In this document: in pieces, positions 1 to 10,455 of the stretch
Layout of the letters: each line of letters opens with the position of its first letter
Numbering within the stretch: position 1 is the first letter of the stretch
Assembly (NCBI GenBank): GCA_037953745.1
Contig: JBAKBP010001620.1
Location: 1 to 64,000 of the forward strand
Origin: Lithodes maja
Lineage: Eukaryota; Arthropoda; Malacostraca; Decapoda; Lithodidae
Direction of reading: 5' to 3'
Length of the DNA: 64,000 nt
Made by a program: the position numbers and the translations under genes
The notes under the pieces: model-generated
What the model saw: the letters and a program-made list of their open reading frames with translations, nothing else
What the model was told of the DNA's origin: nothing
Database searches by the model: none

Positions 1-990
1 GTAAAAGGCTACTGGCAAGTACCCCTGTCGGACCGAGCTAAGCAAGTTTGTGGTTTTGTGGTAGATGGCAAGACCTACCAATGTAACGTAATGCCTTATG
101 GGCTTAAGAACGCACCTGCCACGTTTCAGAACCTGATGAACGATATTTGTGACGAAATCCCTAACTGCACGGTCTACCTTGATGACGTGATAGTGTATGA
201 TGACAATTTTGAAAATCACCTAAGGCACTTAGAGACCCTGTTTGGGAAGTTGCACGATGCTGGGCTGGTGGTGAACCTGAGGAAGTGCGAGTTTGTAAAG
301 GCTACTGTGCAGTATCTTGGCTTCGTGGTCGGGTTAGGCCGGGTGTGCCCCCCCCTGAGCAAGATACAGGCTATCAATATGTTTCCCAGGCCCACCACTA
401 AGCGCCAGGTCATGCGGTTCCTAGGTATGATAGGCTATTATAGGCGCTTCATCCGGGGATACTCTACTGTCTTAGCACCGTTAACTGATCTACTGTCGAA
501 GTCAGTGAAGTTCTGTTGGGCTGCGGAGTGTCAGAGGGCTTTCGACCTAGTCAAGCACCTGCTGTGTACACATCCGATTTTGAGAGCCCCAGACTTCTCC
601 AGGAGTTTTCAGCTGGCGACTGATGCCAGCGGTGTGGGTGCCGGGGCAGTGTTACTGCAGACTGATTCCGAGGGCTTGGAACACCCAGTGAGCTTCTTTT
701 CTCGCAAGTTTAATTCGGCACAAAGGAATTACTCGACTATAGAGAAGGAGCTTCTTGCTATCGTTTTGTCGCTCAAACATTTCGAAGTTTATGTTCCAGC
801 CTACGGCCCGGTAGTGACGATTTATACGGACCATCATCCCTTGAAATTCCTAAATCAGTTTCACAATCGGAATATGCGGTTGACCAGGTGGTCCCTAATG
901 CTCCAAGAGTATAATCTCAACATTCAGCATATTGCCGGGAGTGAGAACGTGATAGCAGATTGTCTATCAAGGGTTGATGATCCAGGATAG
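1..990 (+). CDS. pol: Gypsy pol fragment: reverse transcriptase (C-terminal part) and RNase H
   Basis: This partial polyprotein copies element RNA into DNA and degrades the RNA strand. The frame is open from base 1 (no start codon; the beginning is outside the window) to the stop at 988-990. RT signatures are the GYWQVPL-type motif at the very start, PYGLKNAPATFQ near nt 95-130, and the catalytic YLDD at about nt 175-186. The connection and RNase H follow: TDAS near nt 618, EKELLAIV near nt 745, and the terminal IAGSENVIADCLSR near nt 930-970, which is typical of gypsy RNase H. The frame has no internal stop. It ends right after RNase H, with no integrase following, which is unusual for gypsy elements. 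The clade assignment is inference. Confidence 0.9.
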   Translation, partial: VKGYWQVPLSDRAKQVCGFVVDGKTYQCNVMPYGLKNAPATFQNLMNDICDEIPNCTVYLDDVIVYDDNFENHLRHLETLFGKLHDAGLVVNLRKCEFVKATVQYLGFVVGLGRVCPPLSKIQAINMFPRPTTKRQVMRFLGMIGYYRRFIRGYSTVLAPLTDLLSKSVKFCWAAECQRAFDLVKHLLCTHPILRAPDFSRSFQLATDASGVGAGAVLLQTDSEGLEHPVSFFSRKFNSAQRNYSTIEKELLAIVLSLKHFEVYVPAYGPVVTIYTDHHPLKFLNQFHNRNMRLTRWSLMLQEYNLNIQHIAGSENVIADCLSRVDDPG

Positions 991-1261
991 TCGTGCACGG
1001 TGTGTGGGTTGAGCAGGAGTAAAATTAGGCTATCATAACGCCGTCCAAAAAGATTATAAAAACAATAAAATAAACGAGAAATTTTTTTTTTGGTTTTGTA
1101 AGTCTTTATTGTTGTAGCATGATGCATGCGATATTGTGTTTTATGTATAATTCACACTTCAGTTGTTGTGCACCTTTTGCAATTAGTGGCAGCTAAGGGT
1201 AGCAGGTCGGTTGGTTGCCTGTCAGATTTTGATAATGCTTCTAAGGTCGATTATCTAAAGT

Positions 1262-1272
1262 CTTGGGGGGGC
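1262..1272 (+). promoter_or_regulatory. Putative polypurine tract of gypsy element
   Basis: A short G-run (CTTGGGGGGGC) lies directly before the putative LTR start TGTGACGC. Retroelement plus-strand DNA synthesis is primed from such a tract. The call is by position and composition only. Confidence 0.45.
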
Positions 1273-3080
1273 TGTGACGCACCCAGTGCGTGGCAACGTA
1301 ACCTGATTGTACTCCTTGGTACTCCACTGTACCACCACGGTACCACGTTGTACCATGCTGGCTGCTTATATTGAGTGTGACAACGTATAACTATGTTCTT
1401 TGTATCTCTGCAAAGGTCTCGTCATTTGCTAACCAGTGGTGGGTTTTGTTTTAAGCCATGTCGAGACCTTCCATTTAATATGTAGTATCAATAGAGAAGT
1501 TGATAGATAAGACAGTGGGAATTCAGAGAGAGAGAGTGAGTTAGACTTCAGAGCGAGAGGGTAGCGGTGCGCCACGCTGCCGGGGGGGTGGTTGCCAGAC
1601 GTATGGACCGGTTGGCAGCCCTGCGCTTATAGCTAGGTGCGACAGGGTTGGTAGTACATTGCCGCCTGCCTATGCTGTCTGGGCTGCCCATGTTGTCGTA
1701 CAGCACATTGCCTGGAGGCTCGCTGTGTGCTCTATGACCAGGTTGCCTAGAACCTTTGAGATTCTAACATCCCTTGCCCTCTCTCCCAATTTCTCACGGT
1801 TGCACTCTTTCTCTCTGACGACATTACTCTCATTTCATTCTTCTCTCTATTTAAATGCATACCCTTCCCTTGAGGTCCTAAAGGAGTTTCAGCACTCACC
1901 TCTCGTATTACTCTTAGGACAAGCATATATTTACATGTATTAGATTTAAGGGGTTAATGTGAACAGCGATCTTCTTGATGAGGATAGTTGGTGAACGTTC
2001 TACATGTTCACGAGTTATATGCCCAGCTCATCATCCAATTTGTGACTAGACTAGTGCCATGTGTAAGAGCCCGACCATGCCCAGGAGTTGTCTGTAGAGG
2101 GGCGAGGACTTAGCCTTGATTTGCCTACCGAGCCAGGAGCGAGTGCAGTACCAGAGACTACAGCTCGCTCATAGTGCCGGTATAGTAGAGTAACGTAATT
2201 TATCTGTCCTTGTGTTCTCTACAGTCTTTTCCTGGGTTCTCGCTTTCGGTGCTGGGACTCGTTGTTCCTGTGACTTGGCCTGCTAGCTAGAACACATGGG
2301 GATGATGAGTGGGTTATATCTTTATTTTACTATGCATTGCAGCTCTCTTTAAGTTTATGTATGTAACACTTTACAGTACACATTACTCACACACAAGACA
2401 ACACTATTAATACTTTCATGTATCAATTAACTGCACTGTCGTTTTGCTGCTGTGTCCGGAGTTCTGTTGCGTAGGGCGCATACAGACTCAGAGGGGAGAC
2501 AGAGTGAGAGAAGCGAAGTAGCCTATGCGGTAGTAGGCTACCGGCGCAGTACTGTTGCCTGCAACCTTTTAGTTATTCCAAGTATAGATTCATTATTACA
2601 ATAAGTGACTACTATTTATGTTCCTTCCATGTGTATTATTAGGTATCTACTGGATCATGAACATCTTGTATGCTACATGCTAGTGCATGTTAGTAGGGGA
2701 CAGTTATTCTAGTGCACGCGCTTTCAAGTAGGCGTGTACATTTGTCATTTAGCATTTCACTGTCATATCTTTAGCCTGCTTCTATTCTACATTATTAGAG
2801 GCTTAATATTAACGTAGTTTCTTGAGTATTGCATTTCTTTAGTAATAACGTAACCTATAAATGTCTGAGGGAGTTTAGCCTCATAGCCTACCCCTGTTGT
2901 ACACTTTCGCCGAGTTAAGGTACCTCGTTACCATAGACAATAACTCTGTAGGGCGTTGGTGCTTTTGTTGTCTGGAGCATATAGTATTTGGGACTGGAAT
3001 CGAGCGTGTCGTTGTCACATAAGCCATTTCTGTCCTACGATCAAGAATCCCGAATATGTATTGCCGATCCAGCCGTAACA
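1273..3080 (+). repeat. Putative 3' LTR of the gypsy element (about 1.8 kb)
   Basis: It starts TGTGACGC and ends GTAACA, so it has TG...CA termini. The LTR at 61130-62999 has the same two ends and a similar length (1.87 kb). The interior is non-coding, with a short GA-rich stretch near 1520-1560, and only weak resemblance to the other LTR, for example around the TACCTCGTT words near the 3' end. No partner LTR is in the window, so the boundaries are provisional. Confidence 0.55.
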
Positions 3081-3081
3081 A

Positions 3082-3250
3082 TACTCAGGCCTAATCCCCA
3101 CTTTTCCTATTTTTTTGTTTTTCCATTTTTTTCCCCTCCTTAACTTTTTTTCTCCATTGGGGGGGGGGGGGGGAACTCAAGACAGAGCCAGAGTAGGGAC
3201 AACATAACAGAAAACAATGAACACACAAAAACATATATAATACTATTACT
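3082..3250 (-). repeat. 3' end fragment of RTE-like LINE family
   Basis: It carries the dispersed motif CTCAGGCC(T/C)AATCCCC followed by a G-run and CTCAAGACAGAGC. The same motif recurs near 4150, 4270, 8400, 27715 and 53487. At 53.5 kb it is the 3' untranslated end of an RTE-like LINE. This copy has expanded T and G runs and no coding part. Confidence 0.55.
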
Positions 3251-3276
3251 GCTACTACACCAACCAGTCTCTAACG

Positions 3277-3578
3277 TGGATTGACCTCCCAATCTACCAA
3301 GATTGGAAGCCAAAGCATCACTTTTTTTCCCTTGCCCCTCAACTTTCTCTTCATAATTGCTGAGGGACACAGGGCCCTGGGTGGGGCTTTGGTTTCCCGG
3401 GCATTTCCGCACCCTCCTCAGCTCCCCGCCATGGAGTGGCTTCGGTCACCCAGGCTTTATTGTGGTCGGCGGGGAGGGTTCTGTGGGGGCGCTCGGTTAT
3501 GGCCTTGGCCTTGCTCAGGGCCTTGGGGCTGTTCGGCCAGGCAGCTTGGGGAACAACAACAACAACAACAACAACAAC
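3277..3578 (+). repeat. Dispersed 300-bp repeat ending in (CAA)n, copy 1
   Basis: It starts GGATTGACCTCCCAATC and ends in a CAA-trinucleotide run. Two further copies lie at 44525-44820 (+) and about 40272-40566 (-), inside the arms of the large inverted repeat. All copies end in the same CAA tail, which suggests a retroposed unit. No tRNA-like box A/B was recognised and the reading frames are not conserved, so the family is unnamed. Confidence 0.6.
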
Positions 3579-3579
3579 C

Positions 3580-3670
3580 AGTAATAATAATAATAATACT
3601 GTAATAATAATAATAATAATAATAATATTAATAAAAATAATAATAATAATAATATAATAATAATAATAAA
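3580..3670. repeat. (TAA)n microsatellite
   Basis: An imperfect run of AAT/TAA triplets follows the CAA tail of the preceding repeat and stops about 20 bases before the last host exon. Confidence 0.9.
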
Positions 3671-3690
3671 CACTTAAGAGTGAGCCTGAC

Positions 3691-4069
3691 CTTGTAGTGA
3701 TGGTACATGAGGTTTGTAGCAGAGATAGTGCTGTGGCCTGTGTGTGTCGTGTAGCAACAATAGTGACTCTTGTGCCGGCCTCACCAGTGCTCCGGCTGGC
3801 CCATACAGTACTGACAAGTCCAGCCCCGCCCCCAGTAGTTTGGGGGTCACCAGGCGCCCTAGTAGCACCCTCTCATCCCGACCAGTGAGGGGCAGCAGGC
3901 CAGTGGTGTCGGGTCCCAGGGCACGCAGGTACAGGCACACCTCACGGGTTAGGCACGGCTCACGGAACATGAAGGTGTTACCCACTAGGAGGCTTGGGGG
4001 ATGCTGTGATGACCTCTCTCCCTGCACAAACTTGGGCCAACCAACGCTGTCATCACAACTCACCTCATC
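3691..4069 (-). CDS. LYST: LYST-like exon 8: post-ConA segment
   Basis: Acceptor GTACAG precedes 4069 and donor GTCAGG follows 3691. This is the longest exon here (379 nt). It contains SLLVGNTFMFREPCLTREV and LYLRALGPDTTGLLP, then HYLCYKPHVPSLQG. As I recall the family, vertebrate LYST has a similar LGN-YLF, YLYALGPDHT and Y-YEP order at this place. The downstream exons, with the PH-BEACH and WD40 parts, are not found at 1-3690, so they lie outside the window or beyond a long intron. Confidence 0.78.
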
Positions 4070-7000
4070 CTGTACAAATATTGCACAGAAATATGAGTTG
4101 CTAATAAAGATAAAGAGAAGGCTGCAGACCTATCTATCTATCTATCTATATGCTCAGGCCCAATCCCCATTTTGGGGGTAGCCGACTCAAGACAGAGCAA
4201 GAACAGGGAAAACACAGACCTATAAACACTAAAATACTTCCACACTCTATCTATCTATCTATCTATTTACTCAGGCCCATTCCCCACTTTTACTATTTTT
4301 TTTTTCTATTTAATTTTTTAATTTTTTTTTTTTTTGGGGGGGGGGTCGACTCAAGACAGAGCAAGAACAGGGAGAACACAAAACACAACAGAAAACAATG
4401 AACACACAAAGATAAAATACAAAAAAAAAAAAAAAAAAAAAAAAATCCAAGAGAAGACCCAGAGACCATCCTAACATGCCTAGTTCCACCTGTATGGTTG
4501 TCGTATCCGAAGACACACTCAGAGCCATTCTAAGAAATATATGTACAGTATTGTACTATTACTTCCACTTCACCAAGTAGGTTCAGATAATTATGAGCTC
4601 TGCATTTCTTCTAAAAAAAAAACAGTGCTTTACTGCATGGGAATTTTTTATTGATATTACATCGTGAAAAAGGGGACGGGTATGTTGATATTAAAAAAAA
4701 TATACACAAATCCGTACATTGAGAGTATGAGTGTGGCCCAGCAGAAGGTAGGATGGTGAGCTCTTCTTAATGGACCCCACAGCTGGTATGGATACTGTCA
4801 TAGCGTGGCACGTTACGGCATCCACAACTACTGTCACCTGTAACAAAAATATCAATGTCATTCTTACATCTCACGATAAACTCTGTTATCATCTGATGTT
4901 TTCAAAATGTTTCCATTTACTCTTGAACAAAGTAAAGAATTAATAGATGGTTTTACTCTATATCTACTGTAATTAAGATGACAAAGTTTCATATTTCAGA
5001 AAATGATACCTTATCGTGCAGTATTTGGAAATCAGTTTTAATTTATATAGGGTCTCTATGACTTTGCAAAACCACTAAGCTTTAAAAATCTCTACTTCTA
5101 ATCTATTTACAGTATTTATTATTATATTTATTTTGTTTATAACCTTAAAGGATAAATTACACTACTACAAAATATAATTAAATAAAGATATCAGCAATGT
5201 ACAATCGCGCTAATAAGTGATGTCTCGGCACCAAGTATGTTTTGATCAATACTGTAATTGGTATCAGCAATATCTAAGCTTTATTTCTTCATATCAAGTG
5301 AAATAAACACACATGTTCCTACACTTACCCAGCCTATCCAACATCTGACAAACATTAATACAGCACAGAGCAAGCCAAACATAATGACAGCTGGGACATG
5401 ACTTATTAGCACGACCGTACCTTGAGATTTCCTCCCCGTCGAACATTGATGGTGGGTACAGAAAGAGCCAGGTGATGCCAAGCTCCGTCACAGAGTCCCA
5501 CACGACTGGTCCCTGCCCGACTCAACACCACACTCTCTCGCTCTACCTCACGTGACACACACACCTCCAAGTAGTCTAGTACCAAAACAAGTAAAAAAGA
5601 AAACATTGCAATTTAATGATTAGTCCAGTACTGTACTGGTATATCTCCATATATTCTAGAAACACCAGAAACAAGCATAATATATGAACACTATTTTCAT
5701 AATACCGTATAGTTATGTTATAGTTGATATCTTAGCCAAGGTTAGTGAAAAGTTGGTGGTAATACATAAGTTAAATGCCCCTGTGACCCCACTATTCACA
5801 CCTAGGTCGTGATACACCCACTATGCAAATAGAGAGTTCCACGAATGCTTGGGTTATATCTAACCCTCTCGCCCGGCCAGCTTTGAACTTTTGGACCCCT
5901 ACATCCACCGCCTAGCATGCCAGGGGGAATACTGAAGTAATCTCACAGCATCTCCCGCTCCCCTGCAGACTTGGGAATAGCGAAAACCGCTCTAAACCGC
6001 ACATTTTTACCGATTTTGCTCCACCTTTGCAATATCGTTGCATGGCAACCAGTGGTCGTACAGACATGATTCAGGTGTCACTGGAAAGGTCTATTGGAAA
6101 GGTAATTTTTAGTCCATAACTCCCATATGGTACAGTGCAGACCAAGCAATTGTCATATGACAAAGTGCGCAGTAATTGTGTTAAATTTATGAAAGTACAG
6201 TACTGTATTCTTCAGTACAGTATAGCTATCTCGTGCTCCAGCGGCACCAATTAGGCGCGATAGCAAAGGATTGAGTGTACACTTATTATCGATCACATGG
6301 ACGTTACATTACTCCCGGCATCCCCCTCCCCGCACATACACACACTACCAGCATCTTCTGGTGCCTCGGGAAACAATATGGCTACAAACAAAGTAATACC
6401 TGTATGCGCATCCTCGGACTCTCTGACTAACTCCTGCGAGTACTTGATATTTTGGGTGTATATTGCGCATATACAGTACTTGTGTGTTTATATTTTTTAT
6501 GTAGGCACAGATAACGAGTATCTGGACTGCTTGGAGCACAAATACCAGGGTCAGACTGTACCTAATGTAACATATAATACTAGGCTTTCATCCCTATAAG
6601 TGTTGTATCCTCTCACTATATTAATAATAACATTATTTAATGTGATTCATTAATTGTAGACAATAATTGTAATACCATACCTTTATCTGTGGTGATCCAT
6701 AGTGAAAACATGAGGTGTTGGGTACCCACTGACAGGAGGTGGAGTCTGCTTGGTCCAGACTCATCACTTACACTGGATGTTCCTCCAACTGAAGATATAC
6801 AGTAAAAGTCATTAGAGAAATAACCTTATACAGTAGTGATAGTGCACAGTACTTAAATTGGGTATAGTGCATTCAATTAATGTAAATCTTTCAATCAGAT
6901 AATTACTGTACTGTACTCTCTTTAATTTCAACAGCTCAGATTAATATACTGTTATCACATTGTGAAGGATAAATCTGTGTCATACTTAATTGAGATACTG

Positions 7001-8612
7001 TACTATCATTGTTAACCTTTTGAAGACCAGAAGTCATTCTCAAGCTACATAAAATAATAGTACAGTATACTGTACTTACAAATTAATCCTCTAGCAGCTC
7101 CGTCATAGCAAGCCTCGGACTGTAAACTCTGGGTGAAGCTGGATTGATGAGGGTTATATCTCGGGCTTCTCAAACCTGACCTGCCACAGAAAGGAAAAAA
7201 GAACCTGTCAAGTTATACTACTGACATTGAAAGCAAAATTCCTAAACCAAGAGACGCTTCTCCTAGGATATATATAATATTCTAGTATTAGCCAAAATAA
7301 AATGTAAACTGGCGTCATTGTATTGAAATAGTTACTGTTTGGTAACCTGGGTGAAGGTATGTAGCGTACCTGTGAGGGATGCAGAGCCAGACAGTACAGG
7401 ACAGACCAGAGTTGTAAGGGGACCAATCTAGGCTGCGCGGGATGGGACACACCACGCATGACACTGTTATCACCGAGGTTACACCTGTCAGAAGGGGAGA
7501 AATGCAAACATTCACTGTAGATTGATCTGATTGCCTTAGGCTAATAGAGATTGACATGAGTCAATAATACTTGATTGTGTTAATATATTTATTACATGTG
7601 TATTTAATGAAGATTTCTAAAGTAAAATGCATATGAAATATAACTGTTGGATTAAGTCTCACAGAGAGGGTGTTCATTGAAAATTAAATAACAAAAAGGA
7701 GAGGTTGGAATATTTAAAAGAAACTAAGAAGATACAACATTGTACAACACATTGATCAATATATACTGTATTACTCGATAGAACAAATATTAAAACTAAA
7801 GGAGAAAAGGAAGAAGGCATGGGGACAATGAAGCTCTAGAGTGTGCCTGTGCCGTAATGTGTGAGAGCCTGATGAAGACGAGTGGCAGTCTCAGTAGCAG
7901 GTATCGGCAGGGCTTGGACATTAACAATAGAAAAATTAAAAGAACATACATAAAATAGGAAGGAGACAAAGAGAAACAAGAGGAGAGGAAGCTAGACACA
8001 GAAACTGTGGACTGTAACTATACCATGGCGTGTGTGAGCCTGGTGTAGACGAGTGATGGCCTCGGCAGCAGGTGTCGGCGGGGCTCGGACAATAACGAAG
8101 GACGCCAGGGACTCAGCCAGGGGAGAGGTACTGGGTGCCGAGCCAGACGGGGAAGGTGAGGCCGAGGGACAAGGAAAGGGTAGGGCTGACTGGGGTTCCT
8201 GGCACCTCACCTCCAACACTCGACTCAATGCTCCCAGCAACGTTTCCTTAAATGTCGGCAAGAATTAATATTAAAATTTACAGACAGATAAAAATAATCC
8301 AAAGTCATTATCTGCTAAGTACATTCACCTACTAGACGAGACATAAAAAGGGGCAAGGGAATGCGAAAGTGGTGCCTGTAAAAGTTGTTTCTGTTTGGGC
8401 TCTGTCTCAAGTCGGCCACCCTCAGCTATGGGGTATGTGCCTGAGTATATACATACATACAATTAAAATACACAGAAACTGCAAAGATCATGGAATACTG
8501 ACCACCGGGGGAGTGTCGGCCTTGAAGAGCGCTAGGAACTGTGAGAGGTCCGAGGCTGTGAGGCACCATCGCCCTACCTCAGCCCATACTCCAACTACTG
8601 TCACAACCACAT
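3691..8612 (-). CDS. LYST: LYST (lysosomal trafficking regulator) homologue, partial spliced gene
   Basis: Seven exons on the minus strand join in one frame with matching intron phases (0, 1, 0, 1, 1, 0, 0 in exon order) and GT/AG borders. The order is 8506-8612, 8024-8246, 7370-7484, 7080-7180, 6681-6788, 5421-5575, 4718-4837, 3691-4069. The joined product reads as a concanavalin/LamG-like domain: SGLSCTVWLCIPHR, RLHLLSVGTQHLMFSLWI, LCDGAWHHLALSV, then LLVGNTFMF and LYLRALGPDTTGLLP. That last block resembles the region before the PH-BEACH module of LYST proteins, which are giant cytosolic scaffolds for lysosome and granule size control. Both ends of the gene are outside the window. The LYST assignment comes from recalled family features; another BEACH protein is the main alternative. 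Confidence 0.78.
4124..4445 (-). repeat. Two tandem LINE 3'-end fragments with (TATC)n tails and poly-A run, inside LYST intron
   Basis: Copies of the CTCAGGCCCA(A/T)TCCCCA...CTCAAGACAGAGC motif begin at about 4153 and 4270. Each is preceded by (TATC)n, which reads (GATA)n on the minus strand. This is the tail arrangement seen for the RTE-like LINE at 53.5 kb, so both are 5'-truncated 3' ends on the minus strand. An A-run follows at about 4421-4445. Confidence 0.6.
4718..4837 (-). CDS. LYST: LYST-like exon 7
   Basis: This exon is exactly 40 codons long. Acceptor TTACAG precedes 4837 and donor GTACGG follows 4718. It reads VTVVVDAVTCHAMTVSIP and ends SYLLLGHTHTLN, the closing strands of the ConA-like domain. 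Confidence 0.72.
5421..5575 (-). CDS. LYST: LYST-like exon 6: LamG signature
   Basis: Acceptor ACTAG precedes 5575 and donor GTACGG follows 5421. It encodes the LamG-type signature LCDGAWHHLALSV, where the WHH-hydrophobic pattern is the family hallmark. It ends at a complete codon. Confidence 0.78.
6681..6788 (-). CDS. LYST: LYST-like exon 5
   Basis: Acceptor CTTCAG precedes 6788 and donor GTATGG follows 6681. It encodes RLHLLSVGTQHLMFSLWITT, a hydrophobic beta-strand pair of the ConA-like fold. Confidence 0.75.
7080..7180 (-). CDS. LYST: LYST-like exon 4
   Basis: Acceptor GGCAG precedes 7180 and donor GTAAGT follows 7080. It encodes a linker ending ACYDGAARGLI. Its phases match both neighbouring exons. 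Confidence 0.7.
7370..7484 (-). CDS. LYST: LYST-like exon 3: start of ConA/LamG-like fold
   Basis: Acceptor TGACAG precedes 7484 and donor GTACGC follows 7370. It encodes LDWSPYNSGLSCTVWLCIPH, the first strand pattern of a ConA-like domain as found before the PH-BEACH module. An internal AG about 20 bases in could be an alternative acceptor. Confidence 0.72.
7815..7925 (-). pseudogene. Degenerate duplicate of LYST-like exon 2, 3' part
   Basis: The minus strand reads ALPIPATETATRLHQALTHYG, close to APPTPAAEAITRLHQAHTRHG of the true exon 100-200 bases upstream. The DNA also matches (GAGCCTGATGAAGACGAGTG against GAGCCTGGTGTAGACGAGTG). The exon donor GTATAG is not conserved here. It looks like a tandem duplication of an exon end that has since decayed. 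An alternative, mutually exclusive exon is possible but less likely. Confidence 0.55.
8024..8246 (-). CDS. LYST: LYST-like exon 2 of window
   Basis: Acceptor TTTAAG lies before 8246 and donor GTATAG after 8024. The middle encodes a Pro/Ser-rich linker and the end reads AAEAITRLHQAHTRHG. The exon leaves one base over, which is completed by the first two bases of the next exon. A degenerate copy of its 3' part lies at about 7815-7925. Confidence 0.65.
8400..8466 (+). repeat. RTE-like LINE 3'-end fragment with ATAC-type tail
   Basis: This is the reverse orientation of the dispersed motif: CTCAAGTCGGCCACCCTCAG, then GTGCCTGAGTATATACATAC. It lies in the LYST intron just below exon 8506-8612. Confidence 0.55.
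8506..8612 (-). CDS. LYST: LYST-like exon 1 of window
   Basis: Acceptor TTACAG lies before 8612 and donor GTGGTC after 8506. The frame reads GVWAEVGRWCLTASDLSQFL and ends at a complete codon. It precedes the ConA-like domain and has no recognised motif of its own. Confidence 0.65.
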
Positions 8613-8616
8613 CTGT

Positions 8617-8710
8617 AACATAACATACCACACATTAGTAACACATCCACCATCACTACCACAACTGTAACATAGCATAACATACATTAGTAACACATCC
8701 ACCATCACTA
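8617..8710 (+). repeat. Short tandem duplication (about 55-60 bp)
   Basis: The phrase ATTAGTAACACATCCACCAT occurs twice, each time preceded by a CATAACATAC-like string. It lies between the last host exon and the LINE insertion. Confidence 0.7.
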
Positions 8711-8726
8711 TGACGATGCAGTCAAG

Positions 8727-9127
8727 GATTTCCGTTCAAAAAACGGGGTCAACCAGACCCAAGACAGGGTAGTGTAAGTCAAATACGAACTGAAAATTCA
8801 GACAACGCACAATCAGTAACATCCAACTCTAATACTCTTAAGGTGTTTTATGTAAATGCTCGTAGCATACGCAATAAATTTTCAGATCTAGAGGAAATCG
8901 TGTTTACAGAACATTATGATATAATCGGCATTACAGAATCTTGGTTAAATACGGAAGACAGAGACTTTTTAGCCGAATATACGCTTCCTGGTTATACAAT
9001 GTTTGAGAAAAGTCGGATCAATAGAAATGGAGGAGGAGTTCTGTTTTTTATAAAGGAAAGTCTTAATCCCGTCTTAGTCAAAACCTCAAATTGCGAATAT
9101 AGACATATCTTACGTACTATTAAATAA
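8727..9127 (+). pseudogene. LINE endonuclease (EEP), N-terminal part
   Basis: The frame carries VFYVNARSIRNKFSDL and ITESWLN, the first two blocks of the apurinic-like endonuclease used by LINEs to nick target DNA. RINRNGGGVLFFIK follows. The frame is open upstream to about 8727 without a start codon. It is broken by a frameshift at about 9105-9125, after which the protein continues in the frame of the next entry. Confidence 0.85.
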
Positions 9128-10438
9128 TAAACGAGGAACTAAAATAACACTAGCTTTATTATACAGACCCCCATCTCAATCAGTGCAAACTGACAGTGAA
9201 ATTTATGAACAAATTGCAGAAATAACTAACATACAAGATACCGTAATTCTTGGCGATTTCAACTTACCCGTGACTAAATGGGGCGATATTCTTACTTCAC
9301 ACTCTGGACACGACCTCTATGCTAACTTGCAAGAGAGTTCACTTTTTCAATTTGTACAATCTCCGACCCGTGGTAATAATGTGCTTGACCTAGTACTCGC
9401 AACAAAAGAAGAATTAATAGAGAATTTGAATGTTGGTGATGAATTCAGTAACAGCGACCATCGTACGATAACTTTCACTTTAAAGTTTACTAGTAACAAA
9501 TCAAATAGCAGCATTGAGAAAGTCCCTAATTTCAAGAAAGCAAATTTTCATAAACTTAAATCAAAACTTAAAGAAACTGACTGGAGCTTTCTGACTAACA
9601 ATAACGACATAAATACATCTTGGGAGTGTTTCACAACCACTTACCTTAAGGCAGTGCAAGACTGCATACCATCGAAAATACGGCGTCCAGGCCAAAATGA
9701 TAAGCCCAAATGGTGGAATAAAGATATTTCAGACTGTCTGCTTGCTAAAAAATTTGCTAATGATAGATTAAAATCCTCACAAAATGACGAAGAACGGGTG
9801 AAATTTGTAGAGCTACGACGCAAAGCCAAAAAGTTAATTAAGCAAAGTAAAAAGACCCTCGAGTTACATGTTGCGAATCAAAGTAAAACAAACCCGAAAG
9901 AATTCTATAGTTATATCAGAAAGAAAAAAGTAGTTACTTCAACTGTTGGACCGTTAGTCGATGAAAATGGAGAATACACCAAAGACGAAGTACAAATGAG
10001 TAATGCCCTCAATACCTTCTTTGCATCAGTTTTTACAACCGAAGACCTCAGTGATATCCCTACACCATCGCCGATTCAGATTGATAATTCAGATGTTCTA
10101 AGCAATATCACCGTTACAGAGAGAGAAGTATTGAATTGTTTAGATAAACTCAAGGTAAATAAAACGCCTGGACCTGATACAATCTCACCTAGAGTTCTAA
10201 AGGAAGCTAAGGATGAGCTCTCCAAACCACTGACATTGCTATTCAATGAATCCTTGCAGTCTGGGACAATGCCTGATCAGTGGAAGCTAGCCAACGTAAC
10301 ACCGATATTCAAAAAAGGCAGCAAATCCCTACCCAGTAACTATCGTCCAATTAGCTTAACCTCAATTGTATGTAAAATGCTAGAAACGGTCATAAGAGAC
10401 AGACTCGTAAATCACTTAGAGGCAAATAACTTACTTAA
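9126..10438 (+). pseudogene. LINE endonuclease C-terminal part and RT N-terminal part
   Basis: The continuation starts near ITLALLYRPPSQ. It has ILGDFNLP (nt 9246-9270) and SDHRTITF (nt 9455-9480), the metal-binding and catalytic blocks of the endonuclease. RT block 0/1 follows: TPGPDTISPRVLK, VTPIFKKGSKSLPSNYRPIS, LTSIVCKMLE. It ends at the TTAA where the piggyBac inserted. The frame is clean over more than 400 codons, so the copy is fairly young apart from the frameshift. Confidence 0.88.
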
Positions 10439-10455
10439 AACCCTCCAGCCCCGGG
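10439..10455 (+). repeat. piggyBac left terminal inverted repeat
   Basis: AACCCTCCAGCCCCGGG follows TTAA directly. It matches the complement of the right end at CCCTCCA and CCC. Confidence 0.8.

Larger units (their letters stand above)
1..3080 (+). mobile_element. Ty3/gypsy retrotransposon, 3' part (RT-RNase H, PPT, 3' LTR)
   Basis: The window opens inside the pol gene of a gypsy-type element. The reading frame covers RT from its middle, then RNase H, and stops at 990. Only about 280 bases later comes a G-rich tract and a sequence starting TGTGACGC, the same start as the LTR at 61130. An end of the form CCGTAACA lies at 3071-3080, like the ACGTAACA end of that LTR. No integrase lies between RNase H and the LTR. 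This fits an element in which integrase precedes RT, as in the fragment at 34.2 kb, although a deletion cannot be excluded. The 5' part lies outside the window. Confidence 0.8.

Noticed and set aside
1126..1943. Small frames between the gypsy pol and 3 kb
   Set aside because: They lie in the untranslated end and LTR and have no motif.
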